Shown: piece after piece, positions 1-7,430 of the stretch
Layout of the letters: each line of letters starts with the position of its first letter
Position numbering within the stretch: position 1 is the first letter of the stretch
The notes under the pieces: model-generated
Databases searched by the model: none
Told to the model about the DNA's origin: nothing
What the model saw: only the letters and a program-made list of their open reading frames with translations
DNA from: Prochlorococcus sp. AG-315-D17
GTDB taxonomy: Bacteria > Cyanobacteriota > Cyanobacteriia > PCC-6307 > Cyanobiaceae
Assembly (NCBI GenBank): GCA_003283685.1
Contig: QBWD01000027.1
Span: 1-12,607 of the forward strand
DNA length: 12,607 nt
Reading direction: 5' to 3'
Translations under genes and position numbers: made by a program

Positions 1-168
1 TGGAAAGGTGGATTTACTTATGAAAAGGACAACGAGCCAGGGCTACTTATCAAGAGCCGAGCTTATGTTCCATGCAGAGTTCCTGAGTGGAGAATAAGCA
101 GAGCTGAGCCAGCAGACAAACACAAAGGACCAGATATTCCAATTAATTCCCCATGGAAAATAATATAA
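1..168 (+). CDS. 3' end of an unrecognised protein gene (partial)
   Basis: Frame 1 is open from the first base to a TAA at 166-168, giving 55 codons of a gene that starts outside the window. The tail is rich in Pro, Lys, Arg and Trp, with short stretches such as VPCRVPEWRISR and a final INSPWKII. It has no hydrophobic segment, so this end looks soluble. I do not recognise the family. The other frames over this stretch are interrupted or shorter, and the frame stops 23 bp before the convergent stop of the next gene, a normal packing distance here; those are the main reasons for calling it coding. The full gene upstream would be needed to name it. Confidence 0.55.
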   Translation, partial: WKGGFTYEKDNEPGLLIKSRAYVPCRVPEWRISRAEPADKHKGPDIPINSPWKII

Positions 169-191
169 AATATAGTGCATTAATATATAAA

Positions 192-713
192 TTACTGGCT
201 CATACTTAGCCCGAGAAGAGGAGCTAAATATTTGACTATTGCAGGAATAATCAACAAGACTGTTATCAATCTAAATGCATGAATTGCCGCAACCGATGCT
301 CCAATTCCAAGTTCTGCACCAACCAAACTCATACCTAAAGTTCCACCAGGAGCAGACCCAAGTAAAGCGATCAAAGGATCTATCCCAAAAAGATGAACGA
401 CTAAAAAACCTACTAAAATGCCTGTCAGAATTAGAGTAAAAGTAATTAAAAGTGCTGGTTTCCAAAGTGTTTCTAATTCATTAAGAGTTTCTCTATTTAT
501 CCCAGTACCGATAACAGTGCCCACTCCAATACCAAGTATCGTTTTTGTACCCAAAGGCCATTGCGCTGGCTCAAGTTGACCACTAACGCTTAGCAGGCCT
601 GCCGCCAATAGTGACCCTAAAAGAGGAGCTGCAGGAATACCACTTAATAACATCAGGCTCCCTAATGCGGCTCCACCAAGCACATATATAAATAAAGTAA
701 TTAAAGGATTCAT
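192..713 (-). CDS. AbrB-type membrane protein, single-repeat form
   Basis: An integral membrane protein of about 173 residues, made almost entirely of hydrophobic helices separated by Gly/Pro-rich turns. Two conserved stretches are visible: SGIPAAPLLGSLLAAG near the N terminus and GSAPGGTLGMSLVGAELG in the second half. These are the hallmarks of the AbrB duplication domain (the family often mislabelled 'ammonia monooxygenase', unrelated to the Bacillus AbrB regulator). Family members such as the E. coli protein carry two copies in about 350 residues; this one carries a single copy, so it probably works as a dimer. Substrate is unknown and transport is only inferred. I chose the ATG at 711-713, since the protein then opens with MNPLITLFIYVLGG; an in-frame TTG at 726-728 would add five residues. 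It faces the partial gene at 1-168 tail to tail. Confidence 0.75.
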   Translation of the reverse strand: MNPLITLFIYVLGGAALGSLMLLSGIPAAPLLGSLLAAGLLSVSGQLEPAQWPLGTKTILGIGVGTVIGTGINRETLNELETLWKPALLITFTLILTGILVGFLVVHLFGIDPLIALLGSAPGGTLGMSLVGAELGIGASVAAIHAFRLITVLLIIPAIVKYLAPLLGLSMSQ

Positions 714-1004
714 GACCCAAGCCTGCAATCTTAACCAATACAGTCTGATGGATTTATTATTTTTTTAATGAATTTGTATTTTACAGTTAAAAGATCGGCC
801 CAAAAGCTCCCATCCCATCATCAAGCAAATAATCTTTAATCAATAAAGACATCAAGAATGATTTCTCTGACTATGTTTTAGGCCTATTTCAGACAATTTT
901 GGAATCTTTTGATTTTAAGTCTTACTCATTTTTTTAATCAAAGAGGCCAAAAATTGTTAGTGTTTAGTTCTAATTGATTATCAATAGTATTTGCCCTTCC
1001 TCTA
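714..1004. promoter_or_regulatory. Divergent spacer between AbrB-type gene and radical SAM gene
   Basis: This 291-bp AT-rich stretch lies between two genes transcribed outward and must hold promoters for both. I see no gene or tRNA in it. Besides the hairpin listed separately (893-957) there is a short palindrome, ATTGAT-T-ATCAAT, at 973-985, about 20 bp before the radical SAM ATG. No -35/-10 pair is clear enough to assign. Confidence 0.5.
893..957 (+). repeat. Imperfect long inverted repeat / leader hairpin before radical SAM gene
   Basis: The outer arms ACAATTTTGG (893-902) and CCAAAAATTGT (947-957) pair over 10 bp with one bulged A. The inner arms TTTTGATT (907-914) and AATCAAAG (936-943) pair over 8 bp with one G.U. 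About 21 bases of loop remain (915-935). The structure ends 47 bp before the ATG of the radical SAM gene, so it may be a leader RNA structure or a DNA operator. No T-run follows the distal arm directly, which argues against an intrinsic terminator. Whether it is transcribed is unknown. Confidence 0.4.
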
Positions 1005-2630
1005 ATGGAATCTGTTTTGACTAGTAAATTGAATAAAGAGATCAATATCCTTAACAATCAATCAGAGGAAAAGGTGTTATATGTTCGGCTTCCTTGTAAT
1101 CCTATTTTCCCAATTGGCCCAATTTATTTAGCAGATCACGTTCATAAATGTTTTCCAGAAATTAAACAATTAATTTTAGATTTAGCTTCTTTACCTATTT
1201 TAGATGTAGAAAGAGTACTTATAAAGTGCATCAATACTTTTCAACCAACATTATTAGTTTTCTCATGGAGAGATATCCAAATCTATGCTCCAGTAGATGG
1301 CAGAGGTGGAAATCCTTTACAAAACTCATTTGAAGTTTTTTATGCTCGAAACCCTTTAAAGAAACTTCATGGAGCATTAGGTGGAATAGAACTTATGAAA
1401 AGCCATTACGGAGAAATATGGAGGAATCAAAAATTAATAAAAAGGGGTTTGAAATATGCAAAGAAATTCAATCAAAATGCAACCGCAATTATTGGGGGTG
1501 GCGCAGTTAGTGTTTTTTATAATCAATTAAAGAAATCACTTCCAAAAGGGACTATCATATCTCTAGGTGAAGGTGAATTATTAATAGAGAAATTACTAAA
1601 AAAAGAATCAATTGACAATGAAAGATGTTTTATTGTTGGAGAATTAGTAAGGGAAAAGATTATTCATGAGAAACCAAATAATGTATTTAAAACAGCTTGT
1701 AATTATAAATATATTCAATCAATATGGCCTGAGTTTCAATGGTATTTAGAAGGAGGTGATTTTTATATTGGTGTTCAAACAAAGCGAGGATGTCCCCATA
1801 ATTGTTGCTATTGCATTTACACAGTTATTGAAGGCAAGAAAGTAAGAATAAATCCAGTAAATGAGGTGATTGAAGAAATAAAGCAGTTGTACAACCTAGG
1901 AGTACGTGGCTTTTGGTTTACTGATGCTCAATTCATTCCATCAAGAGGACATATTCAAAATGCAAAAGAGATTCTTCAAGCCCTTCTGGATGAAGGGTTA
2001 AACGATATACATTGGGCAGCCTATATTAGGGCAGATAACTTAGATGAAGAACTTGCAGAATTAATGGTTCAAACGGGAATGAGTTATTTCGAAATTGGTA
2101 TAACTTCTGGATCCCAAGAACTTGTAAGGAAAATGAAAATGGGTTACAACCTCAAAACAGTCCTAAAAAACTGTGAGCTTCTTGCAAAAGCAGGTTTTAA
2201 AGATCATGTTTCAGTTAATTATTCATTCAATGTGATAGATGAACGCCCAGAAACTATAAGACAAACTGTTGCTTATCACAGAGAACTTGAAACCATTTTT
2301 GGAACCGAAGTAGTCGAACCAGCAATATTTTTTATTGGACTTCAACCTCATACATTATTAGAAGAATATGGATTGAAAAATGGTCTTTTAAAGCCTGGTT
2401 ACAATCCAATGAGCTTAATGCCATGGACAGCAAGAAAACTGCTTTGGAATCCAGAACCAATGGGTAAAGAGTTTGGAAGAATCTGCTTAGAGGCATTTGA
2501 TAAAAGCCCTAATGATTTTGGTCGAACAGTTATGAATTTATTAGAAAGAGATTATGGAGTTTCATCTCTCAATGAAGCCTTAACTGTTAAATCTAAAAAT
2601 CGACCAGTTCTTGCAAAGAGCCTTCTTTGA
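1005..2630 (+). CDS. Radical SAM protein with N-terminal B12-binding-like domain
   Basis: A 541-residue cytosolic iron-sulfur enzyme. Residues about 25-200 look like the alpha/beta fold of the B12-binding domain: 'PIFPIGPIYLADH' early, a beta-strand ending in IIGGGAVS at 162-169, then 'ISLGEGE'. I do not see the DxHxxG motif that holds cobalamin, so B12 binding is uncertain. The radical SAM core starts at about 250. Its cluster motif CxxxCxxC is present as C263, C267 and C270 within RGCPHNCCYC, followed by an Elp3/MiaB-like barrel with 'FWFTDAQFIP', 'AAYIRADN' and 'EIGITSGSQ' (about 363). The layout matches the large B12-binding/radical SAM class that includes BchE-like and methylthiotransferase enzymes. 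The substrate cannot be told from sequence. No strong Shine-Dalgarno precedes the ATG. Its last 26 codons overlap the protease gene on the other strand. Confidence 0.8.
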   Translation: MESVLTSKLNKEINILNNQSEEKVLYVRLPCNPIFPIGPIYLADHVHKCFPEIKQLILDLASLPILDVERVLIKCINTFQPTLLVFSWRDIQIYAPVDGRGGNPLQNSFEVFYARNPLKKLHGALGGIELMKSHYGEIWRNQKLIKRGLKYAKKFNQNATAIIGGGAVSVFYNQLKKSLPKGTIISLGEGELLIEKLLKKESIDNERCFIVGELVREKIIHEKPNNVFKTACNYKYIQSIWPEFQWYLEGGDFYIGVQTKRGCPHNCCYCIYTVIEGKKVRINPVNEVIEEIKQLYNLGVRGFWFTDAQFIPSRGHIQNAKEILQALLDEGLNDIHWAAYIRADNLDEELAELMVQTGMSYFEIGITSGSQELVRKMKMGYNLKTVLKNCELLAKAGFKDHVSVNYSFNVIDERPETIRQTVAYHRELETIFGTEVVEPAIFFIGLQPHTLLEEYGLKNGLLKPGYNPMSLMPWTARKLLWNPEPMGKEFGRICLEAFDKSPNDFGRTVMNLLERDYGVSSLNEALTVKSKNRPVLAKSLL

Positions 2631-3415
2631 GAAATTAAAATTATACACAACGCTGTTATACCAATAACTCCACCTATTGGATTTTGAAGCTCTTTAGCTG
2701 CACCCAAGAAATAATAAGGTGTTTCATTAGAAAAAATCACTAATCCAGAATCACAGAGGAACCAGACTCCAACCAAGCCTCCATGCAAACCTATGCAGCC
2801 CCATAACTCGCCCTTATCAATAGTGCGTCGCAAAGCTAAAATCAAACCAAAAAGAAACAAGCCTAAAGAAAAAGGAACCAAGGGTAATAAACCTACATCA
2901 ATCCTTATATGTGCCAAACTAAAAATTGCAGCTTGAAAAATAATTCCTTTTCTCAATCCAAATAAAAATATCATTTCTTGCATTAACCAACCTCTAAAAA
3001 CAAGCTCCTCTGCAAAACCAACACCTACAATCAGCAAAAATGCATTAAACAAAGAGTTAATATTTAAGTAATTGAAATTATCTACCCAACCGCTAAAGAA
3101 AAGAAAAAGTAGCAGAGTTATCAAAAGGGAAATTGCTAATATAAATCCTTTGAAAAATAATTTAATAGCTTCATATCTTTTCTCAAAGTTTAAACCGACA
3201 AGTCTCCAAGGGTGATTAGTTTTCCATCGAGCCTTAGACCAACTTGGTAGTAAAGCTATAAACAATAAGAAGGTAATTATAGTACCTATTAAAGATAAAT
3301 TACTCGAACTAATATCTTTATAAAAAACATAAAACAAATGACTAGCAATCCATCCTATTAAGTATAGAATTGGGAATAAGGTAAAAGTTGGGATCCATTG
3401 CACTTTTTGATGCAA
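2552..3415 (-). CDS. CPBP family (CAAX-type) intramembrane metalloprotease
   Basis: A polytopic membrane protein of 287 residues with about eight hydrophobic segments. The family's metal-site motifs are complete: E136-E137-x-x-x-R141 in AEELVFRGW, H169 in FSLAH, and H211 in LHGG. This is the CAAX prenyl protease 2 / bacteriocin-processing (CPBP, 'Abi') family. In bacteria the substrates are usually unknown and true prenyl processing is not expected, so membrane-protein processing is inferred. The nominal start is a TTG at 3413-3415; an in-frame GTG at 3401-3403 is an alternative, and the frame also stays open upstream. It lies 32 bp after clpS on the same strand, probably in one transcript with clpS and dapL. 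The last 79 bp run antisense to the end of the radical SAM gene; the residues encoded there (about 262-287) lie after the last hydrophobic segment. Confidence 0.8.
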   Translation of the reverse strand: MHQKVQWIPTFTLFPILYLIGWIASHLFYVFYKDISSSNLSLIGTIITFLLFIALLPSWSKARWKTNHPWRLVGLNFEKRYEAIKLFFKGFILAISLLITLLLFLFFSGWVDNFNYLNINSLFNAFLLIVGVGFAEELVFRGWLMQEMIFLFGLRKGIIFQAAIFSLAHIRIDVGLLPLVPFSLGLFLFGLILALRRTIDKGELWGCIGLHGGLVGVWFLCDSGLVIFSNETPYYFLGAAKELQNPIGGVIGITALCIILISQRRLFARTGRFLDLTVKASLRDETP

Positions 3416-3447
3416 CCATTTAGACCAAACTATTGTAAATAAAGTTT

Positions 3448-3759
3448 TCAGCTTTCTATTTCAATTGTGCTTGTTAGACCTTTTGCCTTTAATGACTCGG
3501 AATAAAATTCAGCGGGTTCTAAATCACAAACTATCACCAAACCAATCCCGTTATTATGAGTTTCTAACATGACATTAAGAGCATCTTGCTCACTTAATTG
3601 AGGAACTACTTGTCTAAGAGTATTTACTACATAGTCCATAGAATTCACTGGGTCATTGTGAAGTAAGACCTTGTATTTAGGAGAGGTTTTACGAACTCTT
3701 ACCACCTCACGATCAATAACAACAGTATCTCCATCACTACGATCAGAAGAATTAACCAT
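3448..3759 (-). CDS. clpS: ATP-dependent Clp protease adaptor ClpS
   Basis: A small adaptor of 103 residues. ClpS binds the N-terminal domain of the Clp ATPase (ClpC in cyanobacteria) and delivers proteins with bulky hydrophobic N-terminal residues. The first 25 residues form a polar, flexible tail; the folded domain spans about 28-95. The N-degron pocket residues known from E. coli (N34, D35, H66) are matched by N35, D36 and H68 in 'LLHNDPVNSMDYV' and 'MLETHNNGIG'. The second Asp of the common NDD motif is Pro here, which I recall as usual in the cyanobacterial ClpS1 type. It starts at ATG 3757-3759, 58 bp after dapL, and is followed 32 bp later by a membrane protease gene, which suggests one transcript with a mixed metabolic and proteolytic content. 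Confidence 0.92.
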   Translation of the reverse strand: MVNSSDRSDGDTVVIDREVVRVRKTSPKYKVLLHNDPVNSMDYVVNTLRQVVPQLSEQDALNVMLETHNNGIGLVIVCDLEPAEFYSESLKAKGLTSTIEIES

Positions 3760-3817
3760 AATTAAAAAGCCTTGAACAATAGCACTTTTTATAAAGAATT
3801 TAACACAGATAATTCCA

Positions 3818-5041
3818 TCACAGTTTCACAATTCTATTCATCGCTTTTTCAACATTTTCTCTACTGTTAAATGCTGATAAGCGAAAGTAACCTTCACCTG
3901 CAGCCCCAAAACCACTTCCGGGTGTACCCACAACATTTGCATTCTGAATCAAAAAGTCAAAGAAATCCCATGAACTAATATTTTCAGGTGTTTTTATCCA
4001 GGCGTATGGAGCGTTAGTGGCTCCATACACTTCAAATCCTGCTTTTGTAAGGTTATTTTTAATTATTTCCGCATTACCCATATAAAAATTTACTAATGTT
4101 TGAATCTGTTTTTGTCCTTGAGAAGAGTAAACAGCCTCTGCACCTCGCTGAACGATATAACTCACCCCATTAAATTTGGTACTTTGGCGCCGATTCCATA
4201 ATGACCATAAATCAATCTCTTCAATACCTGCTTTACCTTTCAAAGACTTTGGGATGACAGTAAAGGCACATCTTGTACCAGTAAAACCAGCATTTTTAGA
4301 AAAAGAACGAAATTCAATAGCACAATCTTTTGCTCCTTCTATTTCATAAATCGAGTGAGGAATAGTTTCATCTTGAATAAAAGCCTCATAAGCAGCATCA
4401 AAAAGAATCAAAGCATTATTTTTTTTAGCATAATCAACCCACTTAGCCAAATGCTTCTTTGTAGCAACAGCTCCAGTGGGGTTATTAGGGAAGCAAAGAT
4501 AAATTAAATCAAATTTCTCAGTAGGAATCTGAGCTTCAAATCCATTAGCTGAATTAATTGGTATGTAATTCAATCCTTGATATTCTCCTGTATTGGATGC
4601 GTCCCCAGTTCTTCCCGTCATGACATTAGTATCAACATAAACTGGGTAAACAGGATCTGTTACAGCAATATTATTTTCTTTCCCGAGAATATCTAATATA
4701 TTACTGCTATCACATTTAGAACCATCAGAGATAAATATTTCATCAGCAGAAATCTCACATCGACGAGAAGAATAGTCAGTTTTAGCAATACTTTCCCGCA
4801 ACCAAAGATATCCCTGTTCTGGTCCATAACCCCTAAAGCCTTCTGCGGTTCCCATTTCCTCAATTGCTAACTTCATCGCTTCACGACAAACAGAGGGAAG
4901 AGGCTCAGTCACATCTCCTATGCCTAAACGTATCAAATTCACATCAGGATGTTCAGAGTTAAATTTTTTAATCCTTCTGGCAATCTCAGGAAAAAGGTAA
5001 CCTGCTTTTAACTTCAGGTAATTTGCATTAACTTGAACCAC
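3818..5041 (-). CDS. dapL: LL-diaminopimelate aminotransferase
   Basis: A 407-residue PLP enzyme of aminotransferase class I/II that converts tetrahydrodipicolinate plus glutamate directly to LL-diaminopimelate. This is the short lysine/peptidoglycan route of plants, Chlamydia and cyanobacteria, and bypasses the DapC/D/E steps. The PLP lysine is K249 in [12 protein letters not shown]. Other cofactor and substrate motifs are NNPTG (186-190), D215 and Y218 in FDAAYEA, and R387 in FRLSAF. The N terminus [20 protein letters not shown] is characteristic of DapL rather than aspartate aminotransferase. The start is a GTG at 5039-5041, supported by agreement with the family N terminus. It heads the dapL-clpS-CPBP cluster, and a strong inverted repeat lies 10 bp upstream of the start codon. 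Confidence 0.93.
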   Translation of the reverse strand: MVQVNANYLKLKAGYLFPEIARRIKKFNSEHPDVNLIRLGIGDVTEPLPSVCREAMKLAIEEMGTAEGFRGYGPEQGYLWLRESIAKTDYSSRRCEISADEIFISDGSKCDSSNILDILGKENNIAVTDPVYPVYVDTNVMTGRTGDASNTGEYQGLNYIPINSANGFEAQIPTEKFDLIYLCFPNNPTGAVATKKHLAKWVDYAKKNNALILFDAAYEAFIQDETIPHSIYEIEGAKDCAIEFRSFSKNAGFTGTRCAFTVIPKSLKGKAGIEEIDLWSLWNRRQSTKFNGVSYIVQRGAEAVYSSQGQKQIQTLVNFYMGNAEIIKNNLTKAGFEVYGATNAPYAWIKTPENISSWDFFDFLIQNANVVGTPGSGFGAAGEGYFRLSAFNSRENVEKAMNRIVKL

Positions 5042-5513
5042 TTGAAATTCTTTTAAAGTATTATTTAAGAATAATGCTTTAAATACCTATAGATATTTTA
5101 ATTTTGCTCATCAAATCAAGATAATCTTCATATCGATGATCAGTCCAACCTTTTATTGATACCACATCAAGAAATATAAAATAAATGTCTGGTTAAAGAA
5201 TATTCAGAATGAATATTACAAATACAGAAAGCAAAAAGCAATCATCAAATGTTCTGGTAGTGCTAATGTAGACGAAAGAACAGAGGCTAAGGCCCTAATG
5301 TTCTTACTTAACGTCATTTCCTAGAAGAGAGACCTAATCTCCTCAAGCAATTCCGGCATGTCAAACCGGATTATATTTAATTCACATTTCGATCAGTAAT
5401 CAAAAAACTCTTCAAAGACTTTTTTGGCGTTAACAATTCCTTACCAGACTCTTTGCATTATCTCTGCAAGCAAGTCCTTATCAAAAGCCTTTAAAAGCTA
5501 ACCATTTTTATAT
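5042..5513. promoter_or_regulatory. 472-bp divergent spacer: dapL and rne control region
   Basis: No convincing gene is present. Next to dapL lies a 14-bp inverted repeat (listed separately). In the middle are a perfect 7-bp repeat, AATATTC/GAATATT (5199-5217), and a reading frame open from 5160 to 5321 that lacks an early start codon. Nearer rne are a GC-rich 5-bp stem, TCCGG/CCGGA (5352-5370), and an A6...T6 hairpin (5402-5425) with a short TCT/AGA tip. The part before rne is rich in T-runs, which fits a long U-rich mRNA leader of the kind through which RNase E controls its own message in E. coli; the same role here is inferred. Promoter boxes cannot be assigned with confidence. Confidence 0.5.
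5052..5083 (-). repeat. 14-bp inverted repeat in the dapL leader
   Basis: The arms TTTAAAGTATTATT (5052-5065) and AATAATGCTTTAAA (5070-5083) are complementary at 13 of 14 positions, with a 4-base loop (TAAG). The one mismatch (5059/5076) is a G.U pair in plus-strand RNA and A/C in the dapL transcript. The repeat ends 10 bp before the dapL GTG, over the ribosome-binding zone or the promoter. It could be an operator for a dimeric regulator or an mRNA hairpin limiting initiation. No T-run follows that would make it a terminator. Confidence 0.6.
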
Positions 5514-7427
5514 ATGCCCCAGAAAATTATCATCTCTGAGCATTTGCGAATTGCCGCTTTGCTCACTGATGAGCAAACTGATGAATTAATTGTGGCGCAA
5601 GGGAGCTACCAAATTGGAGATGTGTTTCTAGGTACTGTTGAAAATGTTCTCCCTGGAATAGATGCTGCCTTTGTCAATATCGGAGAAAGTGAAAAGAACG
5701 GATTTATTCACGTCAGTGATTTAGGTCCTTTAAGATTAAAAAAAGCTACTGCTGGAATAACAGAATTATTAGAGCCTCGTCAAAAGGTTTTAGTACAAGT
5801 AATGAAAGAGCCCACGGGCACAAAAGGTCCAAGATTAACGGGAAATTTAGCGCTTCCTGGAAGATTTCTAATTCTTCAACCACATGGACAAGGTGTAAAT
5901 ATTTCCAGAAGAATAAATTCAGAGACTGAAAGAAATCGACTTAGAGCACTGGGAGTACTTGTAAAGCCACCATCTACTGGGCTTTTAATGAGAACAGAAG
6001 CAGAGAATATTACTGAAGAGCTTCTAATAGATGATCTTGAAAATCTTCTAAAACAATGGGATTTAATTCAGCAAGCCTCTGAGAGTTGTACACCACCAAT
6101 TCTATTGAATAGAGATGAAGACTTTATACATAGAATACTTAGAGACCATATGGGCCCTAATGTTACTCATGTCATAGTTGAAGATTCTTTAGCTATTGAT
6201 CGTGTTAAAGATTTTCTTGGTCAGGATTTTAAAGATTTAACAATAGAAGCCCATGATGAGTCCAAGGATTTATTCGAAACTTATAGAGTCAATTCAGCAA
6301 TTAATGATGCCTTAAAACCAAGAGTAGATCTACCCTCTGGAGGTTATATAATTATCGAACCAACAGAAGCATTAACAGTAATTGATGTTAATTCCGGTTC
6401 ATTCACTCGCTCTGCTAATTCTAGAGAAACAGTACTTTGGACAAATTGTGAGGCCGCAATTGAAATAGCAAGACAATTAAAGCTACGAAATATTGGTGGG
6501 GTAATTATTATTGATTTCATTGATATGGATACAAGAAGAGATCAACTGCAGTTACTGGAACATTTCACCTCTGCTATAAAAGATGATTCTGCTCGTCCAC
6601 AGATTGCCCAACTTACAGAACTTGGACTAGTTGAACTGACGAGAAAAAGACAAGGACAAAATATTTATGAATTGTTTGGAAAACCATGTCCAAATTGTTC
6701 AGGGGAAGGTCATTTAACATTTATTCCTATTAAGGATCAAAAGCGTCCAATCGCCAGTGAAATTGGTATTGTAAATTCAAGTTCAGGTGTAAAAAATGAA
6801 ACTCAAATACTGCAAGAAACTAATATCAAAAAGAAACGTATAGGCAAAATCAAAGATCCCGAAAGTAGCTCAAATAATGAGGGAACAAATTCATCAAGTG
6901 AAAATCCTCCTACACAATCTTTAGAGACAATTTCAGAAGAAAGCTCTTCTGAGAATCAGAAGAATAAACAAGAACCTATTATAATTGGAGTAAATATGAA
7001 TAAAGACGAGGAGTATATCTATAGTTATATGGGTTTAAACCCAATTCTAATTTTAGATGAACCTCCTATTTCTGAGAATTATACAGTTCAAATAATTAGA
7101 CCTGGAGAAGATAAAAATAAAGTACTTAATGAAGCAAGGCTTACTATTGTTAATAATTCAACAAAAAAACGAAAAAGAAATAATAAGAATCTTCTTCCTG
7201 GAGGGGGTGTTAGTAATATTGAGCAAGACATTAATTTAAACGAAATTAAAAAGATTTCACCAATTCAAAAAGATAATATACCTAAACAACTTGAAGAAAT
7301 TGCAATAAATGAATCAATGAATATAGAAGAAAATACTGAAATGAATAACAACACTGAATCTAATCCGGTAGAGCAAGTTAATGAAGACCCAAGAAGAAAA
7401 AGAAGAAGATCATCAGCAGCATCTTAA
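5514..7427 (+). CDS. rne: Ribonuclease E (RNase E/G family)
   Basis: The 637-residue endonuclease that starts decay of most mRNAs and matures rRNA and tRNA. The catalytic half is complete. An S1 RNA-binding segment lies at about 33-120 (IGDVFLGTVENVLPGIDAAFVNIG), followed by the 5'-sensor/RNase H-like part and the DNase I-like core. The two magnesium ligands are D291 in VIDVNSG and D334 in IIDFIDM, with the same 43-residue spacing as D303/D346 of E. coli. The zinc-link cysteines are C392 and C395 (CPNCSGEGH). After residue 405 the chain turns into Ser/Asn/Glu/Lys-rich, probably disordered sequence with one hydrophobic island, YMGLNPILILDEPP (505-518), a basic patch near 552, and the terminal RRKRRRSSA (627-635). 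The start MPQKIII fits the cyanobacterial N terminus. rnhB begins 3 bp after the stop. Confidence 0.95.
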   Translation: MPQKIIISEHLRIAALLTDEQTDELIVAQGSYQIGDVFLGTVENVLPGIDAAFVNIGESEKNGFIHVSDLGPLRLKKATAGITELLEPRQKVLVQVMKEPTGTKGPRLTGNLALPGRFLILQPHGQGVNISRRINSETERNRLRALGVLVKPPSTGLLMRTEAENITEELLIDDLENLLKQWDLIQQASESCTPPILLNRDEDFIHRILRDHMGPNVTHVIVEDSLAIDRVKDFLGQDFKDLTIEAHDESKDLFETYRVNSAINDALKPRVDLPSGGYIIIEPTEALTVIDVNSGSFTRSANSRETVLWTNCEAAIEIARQLKLRNIGGVIIIDFIDMDTRRDQLQLLEHFTSAIKDDSARPQIAQLTELGLVELTRKRQGQNIYELFGKPCPNCSGEGHLTFIPIKDQKRPIASEIGIVNSSSGVKNETQILQETNIKKKRIGKIKDPESSSNNEGTNSSSENPPTQSLETISEESSSENQKNKQEPIIIGVNMNKDEEYIYSYMGLNPILILDEPPISENYTVQIIRPGEDKNKVLNEARLTIVNNSTKKRKRNNKNLLPGGGVSNIEQDINLNEIKKISPIQKDNIPKQLEEIAINESMNIEENTEMNNNTESNPVEQVNEDPRRKRRRSSAAS

Positions 7428-7430
7428 ATA

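Noticed and set aside
271..465. 64-codon second frame inside the AbrB-type gene
   Set aside because: It is the same strand in another frame, Ser/Trp/Phe-rich, while the main frame has clear AbrB motifs.
969..983. Possible Fur box before the radical SAM gene
   Set aside because: The right half (ATTATCA) fits the 7-1-7 consensus, but the left half matches at only three of seven positions, so it is reported only as a palindrome.
3448..3759. ClpS with Pro in place of the second Asp of NDD as a defective adaptor
   Set aside because: The key Asn, first Asp and His are present, and the HNDPVN form is, as I recall, normal for cyanobacterial ClpS1.
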